64,000 nt of DNA from Neobacillus sp. WH10 (GCF_030123405.1 NZ_CP126110.1:2666001-2730000), one strand, 5' to 3'; shown: positions 8,821 through 18,432, counted from the stretch's first letter. Made by a program: numbers and translations. Notes: generated from the sequence alone by a model not told the origin.

Positions 8821-9613
8821 ATATTTTCATTTTGATTTATTATACAAAGACAATGTGTTAATGCAAGTAAGCTATGGAATTCCTAAATTACCAAAACCAA
8901 AAGTAAATAAAGAAAAGTTTTTTGATGACGTTGCAAGGAAGTTTGATGTAAAACTTAAATCGATAGAACATCTTTGGTCATTAATAAAAGTAGCTATTCA
9001 ACAAAAACACGGTACAATGATAGTAATTTCTGGAGAAGCAGAAAAAGAAGCTTTAAGACTTGCAAATCAGTCAACATTAATTAAGCCACAAAAAGTAGAT
9101 AAAGACTTAATGGCGGTAATAACAAGCATAGATGGGGCAGTGTTAATAGATAGAGAATCAGTTTGTTATTCAATAGGAGTAATTCTTGACGGAGTTGCTT
9201 CCGAAAATGGAGATCCTTCACGTGGAGCCAGATTTAATTCAGCAATTCGATACATAGATTATATAGAAAAAGAATTTAAACATAAGGTACTTATTGTCAT
9301 TGTATCAGAAGACGGGTATGTTGATATTATTCCAAATTTAAAGCCTAGAATAGAAAAAAGTTTACTATTACATCAGATAGGGGAACTAAAAGAATTATCA
9401 GAGTTGAATTTATCTGATAGGGATAATAACTTTAGAAGAGATTTTTATCATTTAATGAATTGGTTTGAGGTACACGAATTTTATTTATCTCAAATACAAT
9501 GTGATGAAATTAATAATTTAAGGGTGGAAATACAGAACTCTCTAGATGGTATTCATATTATATTTAATACTTTAAAAGCGAATGATCTAATGGATGAATC
9601 TTATTTTATTTAG
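8804..9613 (+). CDS. DisA_N/DAC-like nucleotide-binding protein
   Basis: 269 residues. From about 68 to 182 it follows the diadenylate-cyclase fold: GTMIVISGEAEKEALRLAN, then ITSIDGAVLIDRE (DGA at 110-112), SIGVILDG, SRGARFNSAIRYI (139-151) and VLIVIVSEDGYVDIIP. Active DisA/CdaA enzymes use DGA plus an RHR motif. Here the RHR position reads RGAR, so cyclase activity is doubtful and a nucleotide-sensing role is plausible, as proposed for DAC-derived sensor domains. The tail (190-269) is helical. The start (GGAGGAGG upstream) lies inside the dnaB remnant, so the original N terminus may be lost. The gene is markedly more AT-rich than the helicase genes. Confidence 0.75.
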   Translation: MRTTVTYFHFDLLYKDNVLMQVSYGIPKLPKPKVNKEKFFDDVARKFDVKLKSIEHLWSLIKVAIQQKHGTMIVISGEAEKEALRLANQSTLIKPQKVDKDLMAVITSIDGAVLIDRESVCYSIGVILDGVASENGDPSRGARFNSAIRYIDYIEKEFKHKVLIVIVSEDGYVDIIPNLKPRIEKSLLLHQIGELKELSELNLSDRDNNFRRDFYHLMNWFEVHEFYLSQIQCDEINNLRVEIQNSLDGIHIIFNTLKANDLMDESYFI

Positions 9614-10232
9614 ATATAAAAAAACAAATTGTATACTTAATGCTGATTTATTTATCTAATCCAATTTTGTACAGGTATTTACCTTTTGTGTAAATGATGT
9701 AAATATATATATTAGTCTCGGGCCTAATTTAAAAGAATACGATGTGCATTGGCTAATAATGTGGAATAAAAAGTAAGAGTAATAAGATACAGTATTTATG
9801 AATTTTATAAATCTATATTATTTTACACATCAGGTATTTAAAACTTAGTAATATCAATACTTTAAGACCTATCTCGACCCCGACCACCGGTATCTAATTC
9901 AAGGTTTGAATCCTGGATACCAAAGACTTTCAACAGTTCTTGTTGGAGGTCTTTTTTATTTTCTTCAAAAGACTGAAATTTACTAAAATTGTATGCTTCG
10001 AATCTTATGGCTGGGGGAGGTTTGATGTCAAGAAGAGGGCAGCTTTCTGATAAAGAATAACAATTATTATTAAATTTAAAGAACAACCGTGTGAACACCT
10101 ATCAAAACAGTATTAGTAGTAGAAAATTAATGTTGAAACTTGGTATTATTCAGCTATTTAAAAAGGCTTTTTGTAGTATTTGTCGAAAATATTATGAAGG
10201 TAGGTTTTATTTTTATAGTAGGGGATGATAAA
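9614..10232. other. AT-rich gap with one doubtful minus-strand frame
   Basis: No convincing gene lies between the DAC-like and MazG-like genes. A minus-strand frame at 9862-10098 (78 codons, GTG start, no ribosome site) ends in a protein-like tail, LELDTGGRGRDRS. It could be the 3' end of a lost gene. I cannot name it. Confidence 0.4.
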
Positions 10233-10553
10233 GTGCCTGTATACAATAAATTGGTCCGTGATCGTATTCCAGAAATTATTAAAAGTACTGGGAGTCAATG
10301 CTCTTTTAAAATCTTAAATTATGAGGAATATATACACTCACTAAAACAAAAAGGTTTCGAAGAACTTAATGAATACATAAATAGTGAGACCAACGAGGAA
10401 GCAATCGAGGAACTTGCTGATTTGTTAGAAATCATTCATGCCTTAGCAGAATATCATGGCAGCTCTTTTGAAAAAGTTGAAGACATTCGGAAAAGTAAGT
10501 TGGGGAAGCGCGGCGGATTTAAGGAAAAGTTTTATCTTATTGAAGTTGAGTAG
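10233..10553 (+). CDS. MazG-like nucleotide pyrophosphohydrolase
   Basis: The GTG at 10233 (AGGGGA site upstream) gives a 106-residue protein starting VPVYNKLVRDRIPEII. That is the diagnostic opening of the short MazG/PRA-PH-like family found in phages and Bacillota. The core helices carry EELNEYI and EAIEELADLLEIIHALAEYHG, providing the E-E-x-x-D type magnesium ligands. The family hydrolyses (d)NTPs or modified nucleotides to monophosphates. The upstream in-frame extension to 10140 is hydrophobic and lacks a ribosome site. It is 30 bases before the HNH gene, possibly co-transcribed. In this setting a nucleotide-depleting or house-cleaning role in defence is possible but not shown. Confidence 0.85.
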   Translation: MPVYNKLVRDRIPEIIKSTGSQCSFKILNYEEYIHSLKQKGFEELNEYINSETNEEAIEELADLLEIIHALAEYHGSSFEKVEDIRKSKLGKRGGFKEKFYLIEVE

Positions 10554-10583
10554 TATAAAGTCAGCGTAGCAGGAGATGGGTTC

Positions 10584-11579
10584 ATGAGTCACAAATTACA
10601 AGTCGGCGAGATGAAAACGGAATATTTAACAGATAAAGAAATATGGTCACATTTTAATTTCATTTTCTCGCCTAAATCAAAGAACTCGACAACATACAAA
10701 TTTGTTCTCATTAAATCGATTTTAGAAAACTTATACAACGTGAATGAGAAGCTTGAGGTAAACTATTCAACCATATATTCAAGCTTTGCCAAGATCTATT
10801 GGAATCTGGTTATCCATCATAATCTTAATCAAATTAATGTACCGGGTAGATTGGCTGAGGTGCAAACCATTTTGCTTGATATCCAAGGCAAGTACCATAT
10901 CCCGAAGTCGTTGGTATTTGATAAATTATCAAGTGAGTTGCAGGTGGAGATCATCCATAAAGTGACAAAGAAATGTAAAATCAATGTAATGGGAGCCATA
11001 TACGGAGATACCGGCTGTACAATATATGATTTTGATAATCGCAAGGAGCAGCTACGGATAAACCCGGCCTATTATTCCTTTATGCAGCGGTTCCAACGGG
11101 TGTTAATTTATTTAACGAACTATCAACTTGCTTTATTCTTGGAAAAGTTTAATGAAAACGGAGACACAACGAACCTGCTCTTAAAAGTTGAAAATGTTTC
11201 AAAGCGCTCATCGCTTGATCAGTTTTATCAAGTTCTTACCTCCTTTTATAGCGGGAAATGCTTTTATTGTGGTAAAACCATCAAGAAAAATAAAGTCCAT
11301 GTGGACCACTTTATCCCTTGGAGTTTTGTCCAGGCAGACCAGCTTTGGAATCTAGTAATCTCTTGCAGCAATTGTAATTTATCAAAAAGTGATAAATTGG
11401 CGGATAAATACTTTTTAGAAACCGTAATCGAGCGAAATGAAACCATAATTTCTGTATTGGAACTTAGAAAAAGAGAAGATATGAAAGTCTATTCCAGCAA
11501 AAAATTAATTGATTTGTACCATTATTCGGTTGAAAATGGATTTACCGATTATTGGAGGCCGAAGGATATTGTTTTATAA
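10584..11579 (+). CDS. HNH endonuclease-domain protein
   Basis: 331 residues; ATG with AGGAGAT 7 bases upstream. The N-terminal 215 residues are helical and unassigned. From about 225 to 285 there is an HNH nuclease: KCFYCGKTIKKNKVHVDHFIPW, then NLVISCSNCNLSKSD. Two CxxC pairs form the zinc knuckle, and D-H plus the downstream N serve as the catalytic metal site. The protein should nick or cleave DNA. This long-N-terminus HNH type recurs in defence islands and beside restriction-like helicases. It precedes the DUF4011-type helicase by 900 bases of decayed DNA, so a functional link is not proven. Confidence 0.85.
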   Translation: MSHKLQVGEMKTEYLTDKEIWSHFNFIFSPKSKNSTTYKFVLIKSILENLYNVNEKLEVNYSTIYSSFAKIYWNLVIHHNLNQINVPGRLAEVQTILLDIQGKYHIPKSLVFDKLSSELQVEIIHKVTKKCKINVMGAIYGDTGCTIYDFDNRKEQLRINPAYYSFMQRFQRVLIYLTNYQLALFLEKFNENGDTTNLLLKVENVSKRSSLDQFYQVLTSFYSGKCFYCGKTIKKNKVHVDHFIPWSFVQADQLWNLVISCSNCNLSKSDKLADKYFLETVIERNETIISVLELRKREDMKVYSSKKLIDLYHYSVENGFTDYWRPKDIVL

Positions 11580-11713
11580 TCCAAAAATTGTTTATATTCA
11601 CGGTTGATTGAATTAATATTGGAACTATATAGTTTTAATAAAAACTGTTTTCATCTGGTAAACAAAGGAACAATTGTTATTTCTGCTACTGACGAAGAGT
11701 TTGAACAATATAA
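11580..11713. other. Gap after HNH gene
   Basis: AT-rich sequence with no start-plus-ribosome-site combination. A short stretch (TIVISATDEEFEQYKV in one frame) leads into the decayed repeat that follows, and probably belongs to it. Confidence 0.4.
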
Positions 11714-11985
11714 AGTTATAAGAGTTTGTAAGACTTGTTTAAAGAAATTGCACAAAAAAATAATCATATTAATTCATCACTAGAGGTATTCAATGAAGGG
11801 ATATAGACTATAAAGGCAGTTTAATGGTTATAAAAGAGGCACACAGTTTTACTTGATTATTGAATCAGAATTCATCGGGGTTAAAGAGTTTGTATTTCGA
11901 ACGAAAGATTTAACGAATAGTATATCGATCAATGAAAGTGAACTTCTTAAGAATTTTACTTTTATAAAAGAAATTTTTTAACGAA
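11714..11985 (+). pseudogene. Decayed small gene, dispersed family copy A
   Basis: Broken frames spell VIRVCKTCLKKLHKK, then, starting at an ATG near 11793, MK-YRL-RQFNGYKRGTQFYL, then IESEFIGVKEFVFRTKDL and SISINESELLKNF. Single-base shifts and stops interrupt each block. The same layout recurs at 56969-57243 (copy C) and in part at 18433-18520 (copy B). The intact ancestor would be a protein of about 60 residues. Confidence 0.6.
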
Positions 11986-12053
11986 TTAAAGACGTCAACT
12001 GGTGTAATAAATAAAAAACGTCGAAGGATGCTTAGAAAAGTTAAAATTTTTGT

Positions 12054-12242
12054 TTTGATTGTGTCCGGCGGGCAAATGGGATGTTATGTTTATTGTACTG
12101 ATTTTGAACTTGCTGCATATATATAGGGGCGGTCCCGGAAAATAGTATGGTAAATGAGATTAATGAGTTTTTTTCAACTTGGTCATTGGATGCGGAGGAT
12201 AAAGAAAAATATTAGGGATTTCTAAATATGTATGAAAGGTAA
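12054..12242 (+). pseudogene. Remnant of a small unidentified gene
   Basis: One frame reads VSGGQMGCYVYCTDFELAAYI, then a stop. A shifted frame continues NEINEFFSTWSLDAEDKEKY, stop, GFLNMYER. The pieces are protein-like and in order, so they look like one frameshifted gene. I do not recognise the family. The remaining bases up to 12480 are AT-rich and hold the ribosome site (GAAGG) of the helicase gene. Confidence 0.45.
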
Positions 12243-12480
12243 AAGGTCAGGCCACATAATATTTGGGGCTGATCTATTTTTTTGAGAATATTTTCCGCCG
12301 GAATCTCTTCAATAAATATACTCCAAAATACCCACTATTATTTGGTATAATTATTTCGACAATATATTTAGTTTTTTTATACAATTATTTGTTTAAATAT
12401 CATTCTACTTTCGGTATTTATACAACAATGTTTACATAAAATCAGTATTTCTGATTTATTAAAATGGAAGAAGGTAACTT

Positions 12481-15400
12481 ATGAAAGACAAGCTAATACA
12501 TATGAGGGATAAGCTCAATGACGTTAGTCGACGTAATCGTTCCATACGATTAGTAAAGCTTTATAATAAGTGGAGCTTTGATTTAACTGAATTGGACAAC
12601 CTCTCAAATATTTCAAATGAAAAAGAAAGTTCTGCCATTGTCGAACAAGTAATTAAACAAACAAAGCGTGAAATCACTTTATTGAAACCGTCGATAGATA
12701 ATGAAACTTCTATGGTAATAGCAAGAAAACTTACAGATTTATATCGAAATATTAAAGGGATTGAAGATGAAACGGGAATTCACGATTTTTATTTAGGTTT
12801 TCCTTTTTTATCAGGTATTCTATCTGATGGCACGTTTTTTCAGGCCCCATTATTTCTTTATCCGGTAAGATTAGAAAAAAACAATGTTAACTTCCAAAAA
12901 TGGGTGTTAAAGTCGGATGAAGGTGGTCCTCAGATTAATCGTACATTATTTCTAGCATTTAAAAAGCTAAACAATCTGACATTTACTGAAGAATTTTTTG
13001 AGCAAGCAACTGAATTGGCAGTAAATTATGACTATGATGAATGGCTTTCATTTTTAAAAAAATTTGATATGAATGTGAACTATACTCCTACGGGGTTAAC
13101 AAAACTAAAAGAATATAAAAAAGAAGCGGAACCTAATGTTGCCAATTTAACATTATTAGAAAATGCCGTCATCGGAAATTTTCCTCAAGGTGGGACGTCC
13201 TTAGTCAAAGATTACGAGGAACTTATTTTTCTCTCAGAAGATAGTGATTTATCTCTCGCTGGTGAATTAATCGAGCCACAGGACTTTAACCCAGATGGAA
13301 AGCAAGATTATTTAGAAATGGAAGCATCTAAATTAGCAAATGAAAGTGAAAGTTCGGAAATATTAAATCTCCTTCAAGCAGATGGTTCACAAGAAGAAAT
13401 ATTAAAGGAAGCACGTTATAGGAAAGGGCTTGTTGTACATGGTCCACCAGGTACAGGAAAATCACAAGTAATTGTAAATTTGATCACGGATGCCCTTAAT
13501 CAAGAAAAGAAGGTATTAGTTGTTTGCCAAAAACGTGCGGCATTGGATGTAGTTTATCAACGGCTTGACAGCTTGGGATTAAGCAGTTATGTAGCTCTTG
13601 TGCATGATGAAAAAAATGATCGAAAAAAGCTCTATACAAAGATTGGGGCAGTTCTTGAACAAAATCAAGTTACATTTGAAAATGCTGTGAATGAGATATC
13701 GACAACATCGAAAAAATTATCCGCTCAAGAAGACCTATTAAATAAGATAGCAAAAGCTTTATATGACTACCAGGACTTTGGATTACGATTATATGATTTA
13801 TACGGCTTAGCTAAACCAATTGAAGATACAACTCAAATCATTGATCTAACAGAGGAGTTGCCTTTATTAAATAAAAATGTTCTAGAGGATATTTCGGAAA
13901 AAGTCTACACTTATGCTGAATGGTACGAACGTTTTGGGAATGTTGATTACCATCTAAAAGAACGAAAATCTTTTGCAGATTTTAGTATGAAGGAAAAGCT
14001 TGAAGCAATTGAAATGCTAAATGACATAATTGATAAAGCTCGAAAATCTTTTGAATACCTTGACTCGTTAGATCATGAAAAAATAACTCCTGCCTATACT
14101 TGGTTAATCGAAAATAAACTTGATAGAATTTATCCTGATTTAGAAGATGGAAATAAACGAACTTTACAGGGCCTAAGGTTATGGTGGTGGACGTCTGTAT
14201 CCGGTAAGGCAATTATTGAGGAATTACTTGATGGTGCTAAATTTAAAGGAACTAATTCAACGGAATGGATTAACATTAAAAAGTCTCTCGTTATTATGCA
14301 TCAGTTAGGGAAGGTAACGAAAGCAATGGCTGATGAAATGGAGAAGTTAAAGAAATTCCTTGATGATGTAAAGGTAGAAGGCTTTAAAAATAGAATATCA
14401 GATGGCGATATACCTTTGAATGAACTAGATAAAATCGTAGAGTATTTCCATCGGGATTATGAAGAATTGCAGCAAATGGACATTTACTGGAAAAACTGTT
14501 CCGATACTGAGAAAAATGTGATTCAGCTGCTGCAAAAGAAAACTTCAGTTAATGAGTTGTCTTTGCCTGAATATTGGGTTGATTTATTTAAGAATTCAAC
14601 TTATGTCCATTGGATTGATCAAATTGAGAAAAAACACCCTGAGGTGCAAAAAATTTCTACCAATGAGTTTTCAAGGATTCGTGATTCGTTTGCAACCCTC
14701 ATTGAAGAGAAAAGAAAAGTTGCTACTCAATTTTTAATTCACCAGCAAACGAAAAAGGTGGATACAGTACAAACGGTTCATTCAAGAAGTATGAGGGAGT
14801 TGAAACATCAGGTAAACAAAAAAAGGCAGATTTGGCCACTCAGGAAGCTTGTTAATAAGTTTGCTGGAAATGGACTAGTAGATATAATGCCAGTATGGCT
14901 TGCTTCACCTGAGATTATTTCTTCGATTTTTCCGTTATCCGAGGGCCTTTTTGATATAGTTATATTCGATGAAGCGTCTCAATGTACAGTAGAAAGCGGC
15001 ATACCAGCAGTTTACCGTGCCAAACAGGTAATTATAGCTGGAGACGAAAAGCAGCTTCCTCCATCTAACATGTTTCAATCTTCCTTTGTTAATGACGATA
15101 ATGAAGAAGAAGAATACGATACGGACGAATCTATTAGCCTGTTAAATTTGGCAAAAAGACGTTTCCCGGAAAAACTGTTACAATGGCACTATCGTTCAAA
15201 ATACGAAGAGTTAATCAATTTTTCCAACCATGCCTTTTATAATGGCCATATACAAATTGCACCGAATGTCGTTCCATTTAAGAAGCCACCAGCTATTAAA
15301 TGGATAAGAACTGATGGAAGATGGATTAATCAATCCAATGAAGTAGAAGCAATTGAAGTTGTAAAAATTCTAAAAGAAATCATGATTAAACAACCGGATA

Positions 15401-16251
15401 AAACAGTGGGCATTATTACTTTTAATGCCAAGCAGCAATCAAAAATACAGGATTTAATCGATCAACAAGTAAATGAAGATAACGAATTTAACTCGGTGTA
15501 TAATCAAATGTTGTCTAGAGACCTCGATGAAAGAGTTTTTATTAAAAATATTGAAAACGTACAAGGCGATGAGAGAGATATTATCTTATTCTCGATTGGT
15601 TATGCAAAAAATGAGGAAGGCAAGGTTTACAACAGGTTTGGCACATTAAATTCAAAAGGCGGAGAGAACAGGCTTAATGTTGCTGTCACTCGCGCAAAAG
15701 AAGGAATCATCGTTGTATCCAGCATCGAGCCGGAAGACTTAAATGTAGCTAGTACCTCGCATTTAGGTCCAAAGTTATTAAAATCATATTTAAAATATGT
15801 AAGAGCAGTATCAAACGCTAAGATTGACCAAATCAAAGCAGTCGTCCAAGAAGTAAATGAAAATGTGAATACACATATTCAAGAAAAAGAACTGCATTTT
15901 GATTCTCCATTTGAGGAGCAAGTATATAAGCAACTTAGGAACCTTGGATATGAGGTTACAACTCAAGTAGGAATGTCGGGGTATCGGATTGACTTGGGAG
16001 TTGTACATCCGTATGATTCATCTAGATATATTATAGGAATAGAATGTGACGGGGCGATGTACCATAGTTCGGCAAATGCTAAGGAAAGAGATGTATATCG
16101 ACAAAAATTCCTTGAAAGCAGAGGCTGGACAATTGAAAGAATCTGGAGTAGAAATTGGTGGAAGAACTCCTCGTCTGAAATAGAGAGAATTGATTGGAAA
16201 ATAAAAGAACTGTTGAAAAGTGAAGAAGTGCGGGAAAAAGTAATAAAATAA
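12481..16251 (+). CDS. DUF4011-type SF1 helicase fused to a PD-(D/E)XK nuclease
   Basis: 1256 residues. The N-terminal DUF4011-like region (RDKLNDVSRRNRSIRLVKL) leads into a superfamily-1 helicase. Walker A GPPGTGKS is at about 321-328. A long inserted region (400-800) splits the helicase. Then come Walker B IFDEAS (about 829), motif III GDEKQLPPS, WHYRSKYEEL, NVQGDERDI and RLNVAVTRAKE. The last 130 residues are a Vsr/MTES_1575-like nuclease: SPFEEQVYKQL, YRIDLGV, GIECDGAMYHSS. This single-chain helicase-nuclease layout is known among anti-phage proteins (for example the DUF4011-helicase-Vsr type). It has its own terminator. Likely role: sensing and cutting foreign DNA. Confidence 0.9.
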   Translation: MKDKLIHMRDKLNDVSRRNRSIRLVKLYNKWSFDLTELDNLSNISNEKESSAIVEQVIKQTKREITLLKPSIDNETSMVIARKLTDLYRNIKGIEDETGIHDFYLGFPFLSGILSDGTFFQAPLFLYPVRLEKNNVNFQKWVLKSDEGGPQINRTLFLAFKKLNNLTFTEEFFEQATELAVNYDYDEWLSFLKKFDMNVNYTPTGLTKLKEYKKEAEPNVANLTLLENAVIGNFPQGGTSLVKDYEELIFLSEDSDLSLAGELIEPQDFNPDGKQDYLEMEASKLANESESSEILNLLQADGSQEEILKEARYRKGLVVHGPPGTGKSQVIVNLITDALNQEKKVLVVCQKRAALDVVYQRLDSLGLSSYVALVHDEKNDRKKLYTKIGAVLEQNQVTFENAVNEISTTSKKLSAQEDLLNKIAKALYDYQDFGLRLYDLYGLAKPIEDTTQIIDLTEELPLLNKNVLEDISEKVYTYAEWYERFGNVDYHLKERKSFADFSMKEKLEAIEMLNDIIDKARKSFEYLDSLDHEKITPAYTWLIENKLDRIYPDLEDGNKRTLQGLRLWWWTSVSGKAIIEELLDGAKFKGTNSTEWINIKKSLVIMHQLGKVTKAMADEMEKLKKFLDDVKVEGFKNRISDGDIPLNELDKIVEYFHRDYEELQQMDIYWKNCSDTEKNVIQLLQKKTSVNELSLPEYWVDLFKNSTYVHWIDQIEKKHPEVQKISTNEFSRIRDSFATLIEEKRKVATQFLIHQQTKKVDTVQTVHSRSMRELKHQVNKKRQIWPLRKLVNKFAGNGLVDIMPVWLASPEIISSIFPLSEGLFDIVIFDEASQCTVESGIPAVYRAKQVIIAGDEKQLPPSNMFQSSFVNDDNEEEEYDTDESISLLNLAKRRFPEKLLQWHYRSKYEELINFSNHAFYNGHIQIAPNVVPFKKPPAIKWIRTDGRWINQSNEVEAIEVVKILKEIMIKQPDKTVGIITFNAKQQSKIQDLIDQQVNEDNEFNSVYNQMLSRDLDERVFIKNIENVQGDERDIILFSIGYAKNEEGKVYNRFGTLNSKGGENRLNVAVTRAKEGIIVVSSIEPEDLNVASTSHLGPKLLKSYLKYVRAVSNAKIDQIKAVVQEVNENVNTHIQEKELHFDSPFEEQVYKQLRNLGYEVTTQVGMSGYRIDLGVVHPYDSSRYIIGIECDGAMYHSSANAKERDVYRQKFLESRGWTIERIWSRNWWKNSSSEIERIDWKIKELLKSEEVREKVIK

Positions 16252-16256
16252 TAAAG

Positions 16257-16301
16257 AGTTCCAGTAACTTTATTAGTCATTAAAGTTACTGGAACTTTTT
16301 A
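16257..16301 (+). terminator. Terminator of the helicase-nuclease gene
   Basis: A perfect 16-bp stem (AGTTCCAGTAACTTTA and its complement) with an 8-base loop is followed by TTTTTATTT, five bases after the stop codon. It implies that the helicase gene is the last or only gene of its transcript. Confidence 0.92.
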
Positions 16302-16388
16302 TTTATAAACGCTAGAGTTGTTCGAGAAATTTCGGATTACATACTTTACAAGGGTAAGCCCGTATTCAAACAACGCATATAAAAGAGC

Positions 16389-16436
16389 AGCACCTCCTGG
16401 CACGATAAACGTTTCAATTTTAAGGAGGTGCTTTTC
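16389..16436 (+). repeat. Inverted repeat carrying a ribosome-site-like arm
   Basis: AGCACCTCC (16389-16397) pairs with GGAGGTGCT (16424-16432), followed by TTTTC. The right arm is itself a ribosome site 8 bases before an ATG at 16440 that opens only 22 codons. The interval 16302-16715 otherwise shows no gene. It may be a terminator or a gene remnant. Confidence 0.4.
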
Positions 16437-16715
16437 ATATGCCACAACAATATCTTCACCATCACTTGGATCAAGAAAGAGGAGACTGCGATACTCTATG
16501 AAACAAAGTTGATTGAAAAATCGTCTATAAATGTCACAGCCGGCAACGATAATTCCCTAAATCCTACATGCACACAATCCTGACAGACTTGTGTACCGTA
16601 ACCCCATTTCTTTTAATCATTGAGATAAATTATTTTTACAAATATACTTCTTTCATCTCCTATTCTATAATGAATGTAGTCATTAATAGTTTGATGTCTA
16701 GGGAAGGGATGAAAG

Positions 16716-18368
16716 ATGTTTAAGAGGCTTTTTGATTCATTATTTGGAAATGATACAAAATCCTTAATTTCAGAATACGAAAACAGAATAAAAAGTTACG
16801 AGACGAAAATTCAAGAGTTGGAAAATGGGAACAAGAAGCTCCAACAAAATTACGAATATAGCTTGAAAAGAATTAAAGCTAAAAATAAGAAAATCAAAAA
16901 ATTAGAAAATTGGGTTAATGAACTAACGCTTGGCATACAGGCCAACGAGGTCGATAACAAGACGGCTAAAAATCAACCCGTACCCACCCCAAAAAAGAAG
17001 CTGACTCAAGTTGACTTTCTAAATAAACTTCTTATGAACGGGCAATTCCATGAATGCGCTATTGCGGTTAATAAATTGGTTCAGCAGGCCAATCCAAATG
17101 AATACAGTCTTGAGGGTTTAATCAAGCTCGCCGATGTTTTGACCAAAGTATATAGGATAAAACCAAAAGATGTAAAAGGAATGATTGGTCTTTATTCGGC
17201 CTGTCTTGGTATCATCAATTTATTTAGTAAAAAGGAAGCAATTAAAGACTTTGTTACTGCCAATGAAAAAATAATGAATCAAAGGATCCTTGAAACGAAT
17301 GATTCGAATTTAATCATTTATTTAGCAGCGTTTTATTTTAATCATTATGAACAAAAATTTACTGTATTCCTCACTACTTCAATAAATTCTGGAATAACAT
17401 TATTGGAAATGGAATCAAGTAATTTTATTAAATTGCTCTGGTTTAGCTTTTATATTGATAAGGTTGAAAATCTTTTGCAGATGACCGGAATCAGTATTCT
17501 TTTTAAAAAACACGGGCATTTTCCAGAAGTTCAGTTATTTAAGTTATACATAGAAATAGCAAATGGTAATGTGAAATTTGAAGCAAGCAAAAATATAATT
17601 GAAAAATTGAAAGTGAATGGCACAGTATTAAATAGCATCGAAAAGCTGAAAATCTACCAACGTCTGACTGATAAATTAGAGAAGCCGTTAGTAAGGAGTA
17701 AAGCGATATTCTCTTCGAATGAGCATTATTCTCTTCGGAAAATTGCTTTTGTGGTAAAACTCCCAATGAATCACAAAATTCTTCATGATTCGAGTAATTT
17801 GTTGGTCAAAGAATCGATTCAATTAGCTGTTTACAGCGACCCATTTTTAAAAACTCAAAAAGGCTATGTTGTTGTTGATGTTTTAACCGATAAACAAACA
17901 GGAAAAACGTTCATTCCCGAAAATGAAATTGGCCCTTTGAAAAAGAAATTAGGTTCAAAATGGCCGGATATCCGGGCATATGAAGAGAATGTACCTATTG
18001 TTAAAAAAATGACGGCGGTAAGTAATAGTAGTAATTATTTTGTTTGGCCAAGCACCGAATTAAAAGGCGGTCCTCAATATGAGGAAAAAACGGATTTTAA
18101 TGAAGAAAGTGATTTGAAGAAATTGGGCTACCAGATTACCGGTATGACCAGAGAAAAAAGGTGGAAGGTACTTGAAGTCGCTGTCAAGCAGATAGGATTA
18201 AAAAAGGTAGCTTATACCATCGCTCAAAATGTAAAGCTTAGAAAAGGACAAAAAAATGGCGAAAAAAAATTCAGTTTTGCAATCGGGGAATGGGAGTATG
18301 ACCTTGCTAAACTGAAGGAAACTTATTATAAAAATGAATTTAGCTGGCCGAGTACAAGGGTAAATTAA
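16716..18368 (+). CDS. Coiled-coil protein of unknown function in the defence-like region
   Basis: 550 residues; ATG with GGGAAGGGATG upstream. Residues 15-75 form a Lys/Glu-rich coiled coil (SYETKIQELENGNKKL). The middle is helical, TPR-like in texture. The C-terminal 85 residues (LKKLGYQITGMTREKRWKVLE ... WEYDLAKLKETYY ... FSWPST) form a recognisable block. This W-x-x-DL-x-x-LK-x-x-YY-x-x-x-FSWP ending occurs on several accessory DNA-processing proteins. No catalytic motif is visible. It lies 465 bases after the helicase-nuclease with a terminator between, so it is separately transcribed. It could be a partner or regulator; the function is not known. Confidence 0.7.
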   Translation: MFKRLFDSLFGNDTKSLISEYENRIKSYETKIQELENGNKKLQQNYEYSLKRIKAKNKKIKKLENWVNELTLGIQANEVDNKTAKNQPVPTPKKKLTQVDFLNKLLMNGQFHECAIAVNKLVQQANPNEYSLEGLIKLADVLTKVYRIKPKDVKGMIGLYSACLGIINLFSKKEAIKDFVTANEKIMNQRILETNDSNLIIYLAAFYFNHYEQKFTVFLTTSINSGITLLEMESSNFIKLLWFSFYIDKVENLLQMTGISILFKKHGHFPEVQLFKLYIEIANGNVKFEASKNIIEKLKVNGTVLNSIEKLKIYQRLTDKLEKPLVRSKAIFSSNEHYSLRKIAFVVKLPMNHKILHDSSNLLVKESIQLAVYSDPFLKTQKGYVVVDVLTDKQTGKTFIPENEIGPLKKKLGSKWPDIRAYEENVPIVKKMTAVSNSSNYFVWPSTELKGGPQYEEKTDFNEESDLKKLGYQITGMTREKRWKVLEVAVKQIGLKKVAYTIAQNVKLRKGQKNGEKKFSFAIGEWEYDLAKLKETYYKNEFSWPSTRVN

Positions 18369-18369
18369 A

Positions 18370-18403
18370 AAAACGGACTAATTTTTTTTGATTGGTCCGT
18401 TTT
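18370..18403 (+). terminator. Terminator of the coiled-coil gene
   Basis: AAAACGGACTAA pairs with TTGGTCCGTTTT (one G-U pair), and the right arm ends in a T-run just after the stop codon. Confidence 0.85.
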
Positions 18404-18432
18404 CATCTTTAGCATCAAACGAATAAACATTT

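Noticed and set aside
9862..10098. 78-codon minus-strand frame ending GGRGRDRS
   Set aside because: GTG start without a ribosome site and no recognised family; kept only as a remark in the gap entry.
16318..16512. 64-codon plus-strand frame after the helicase
   Set aside because: No ribosome site, composition unlike a protein, and it overlaps a hairpin; the competing ATG at 16440 opens only 22 codons.
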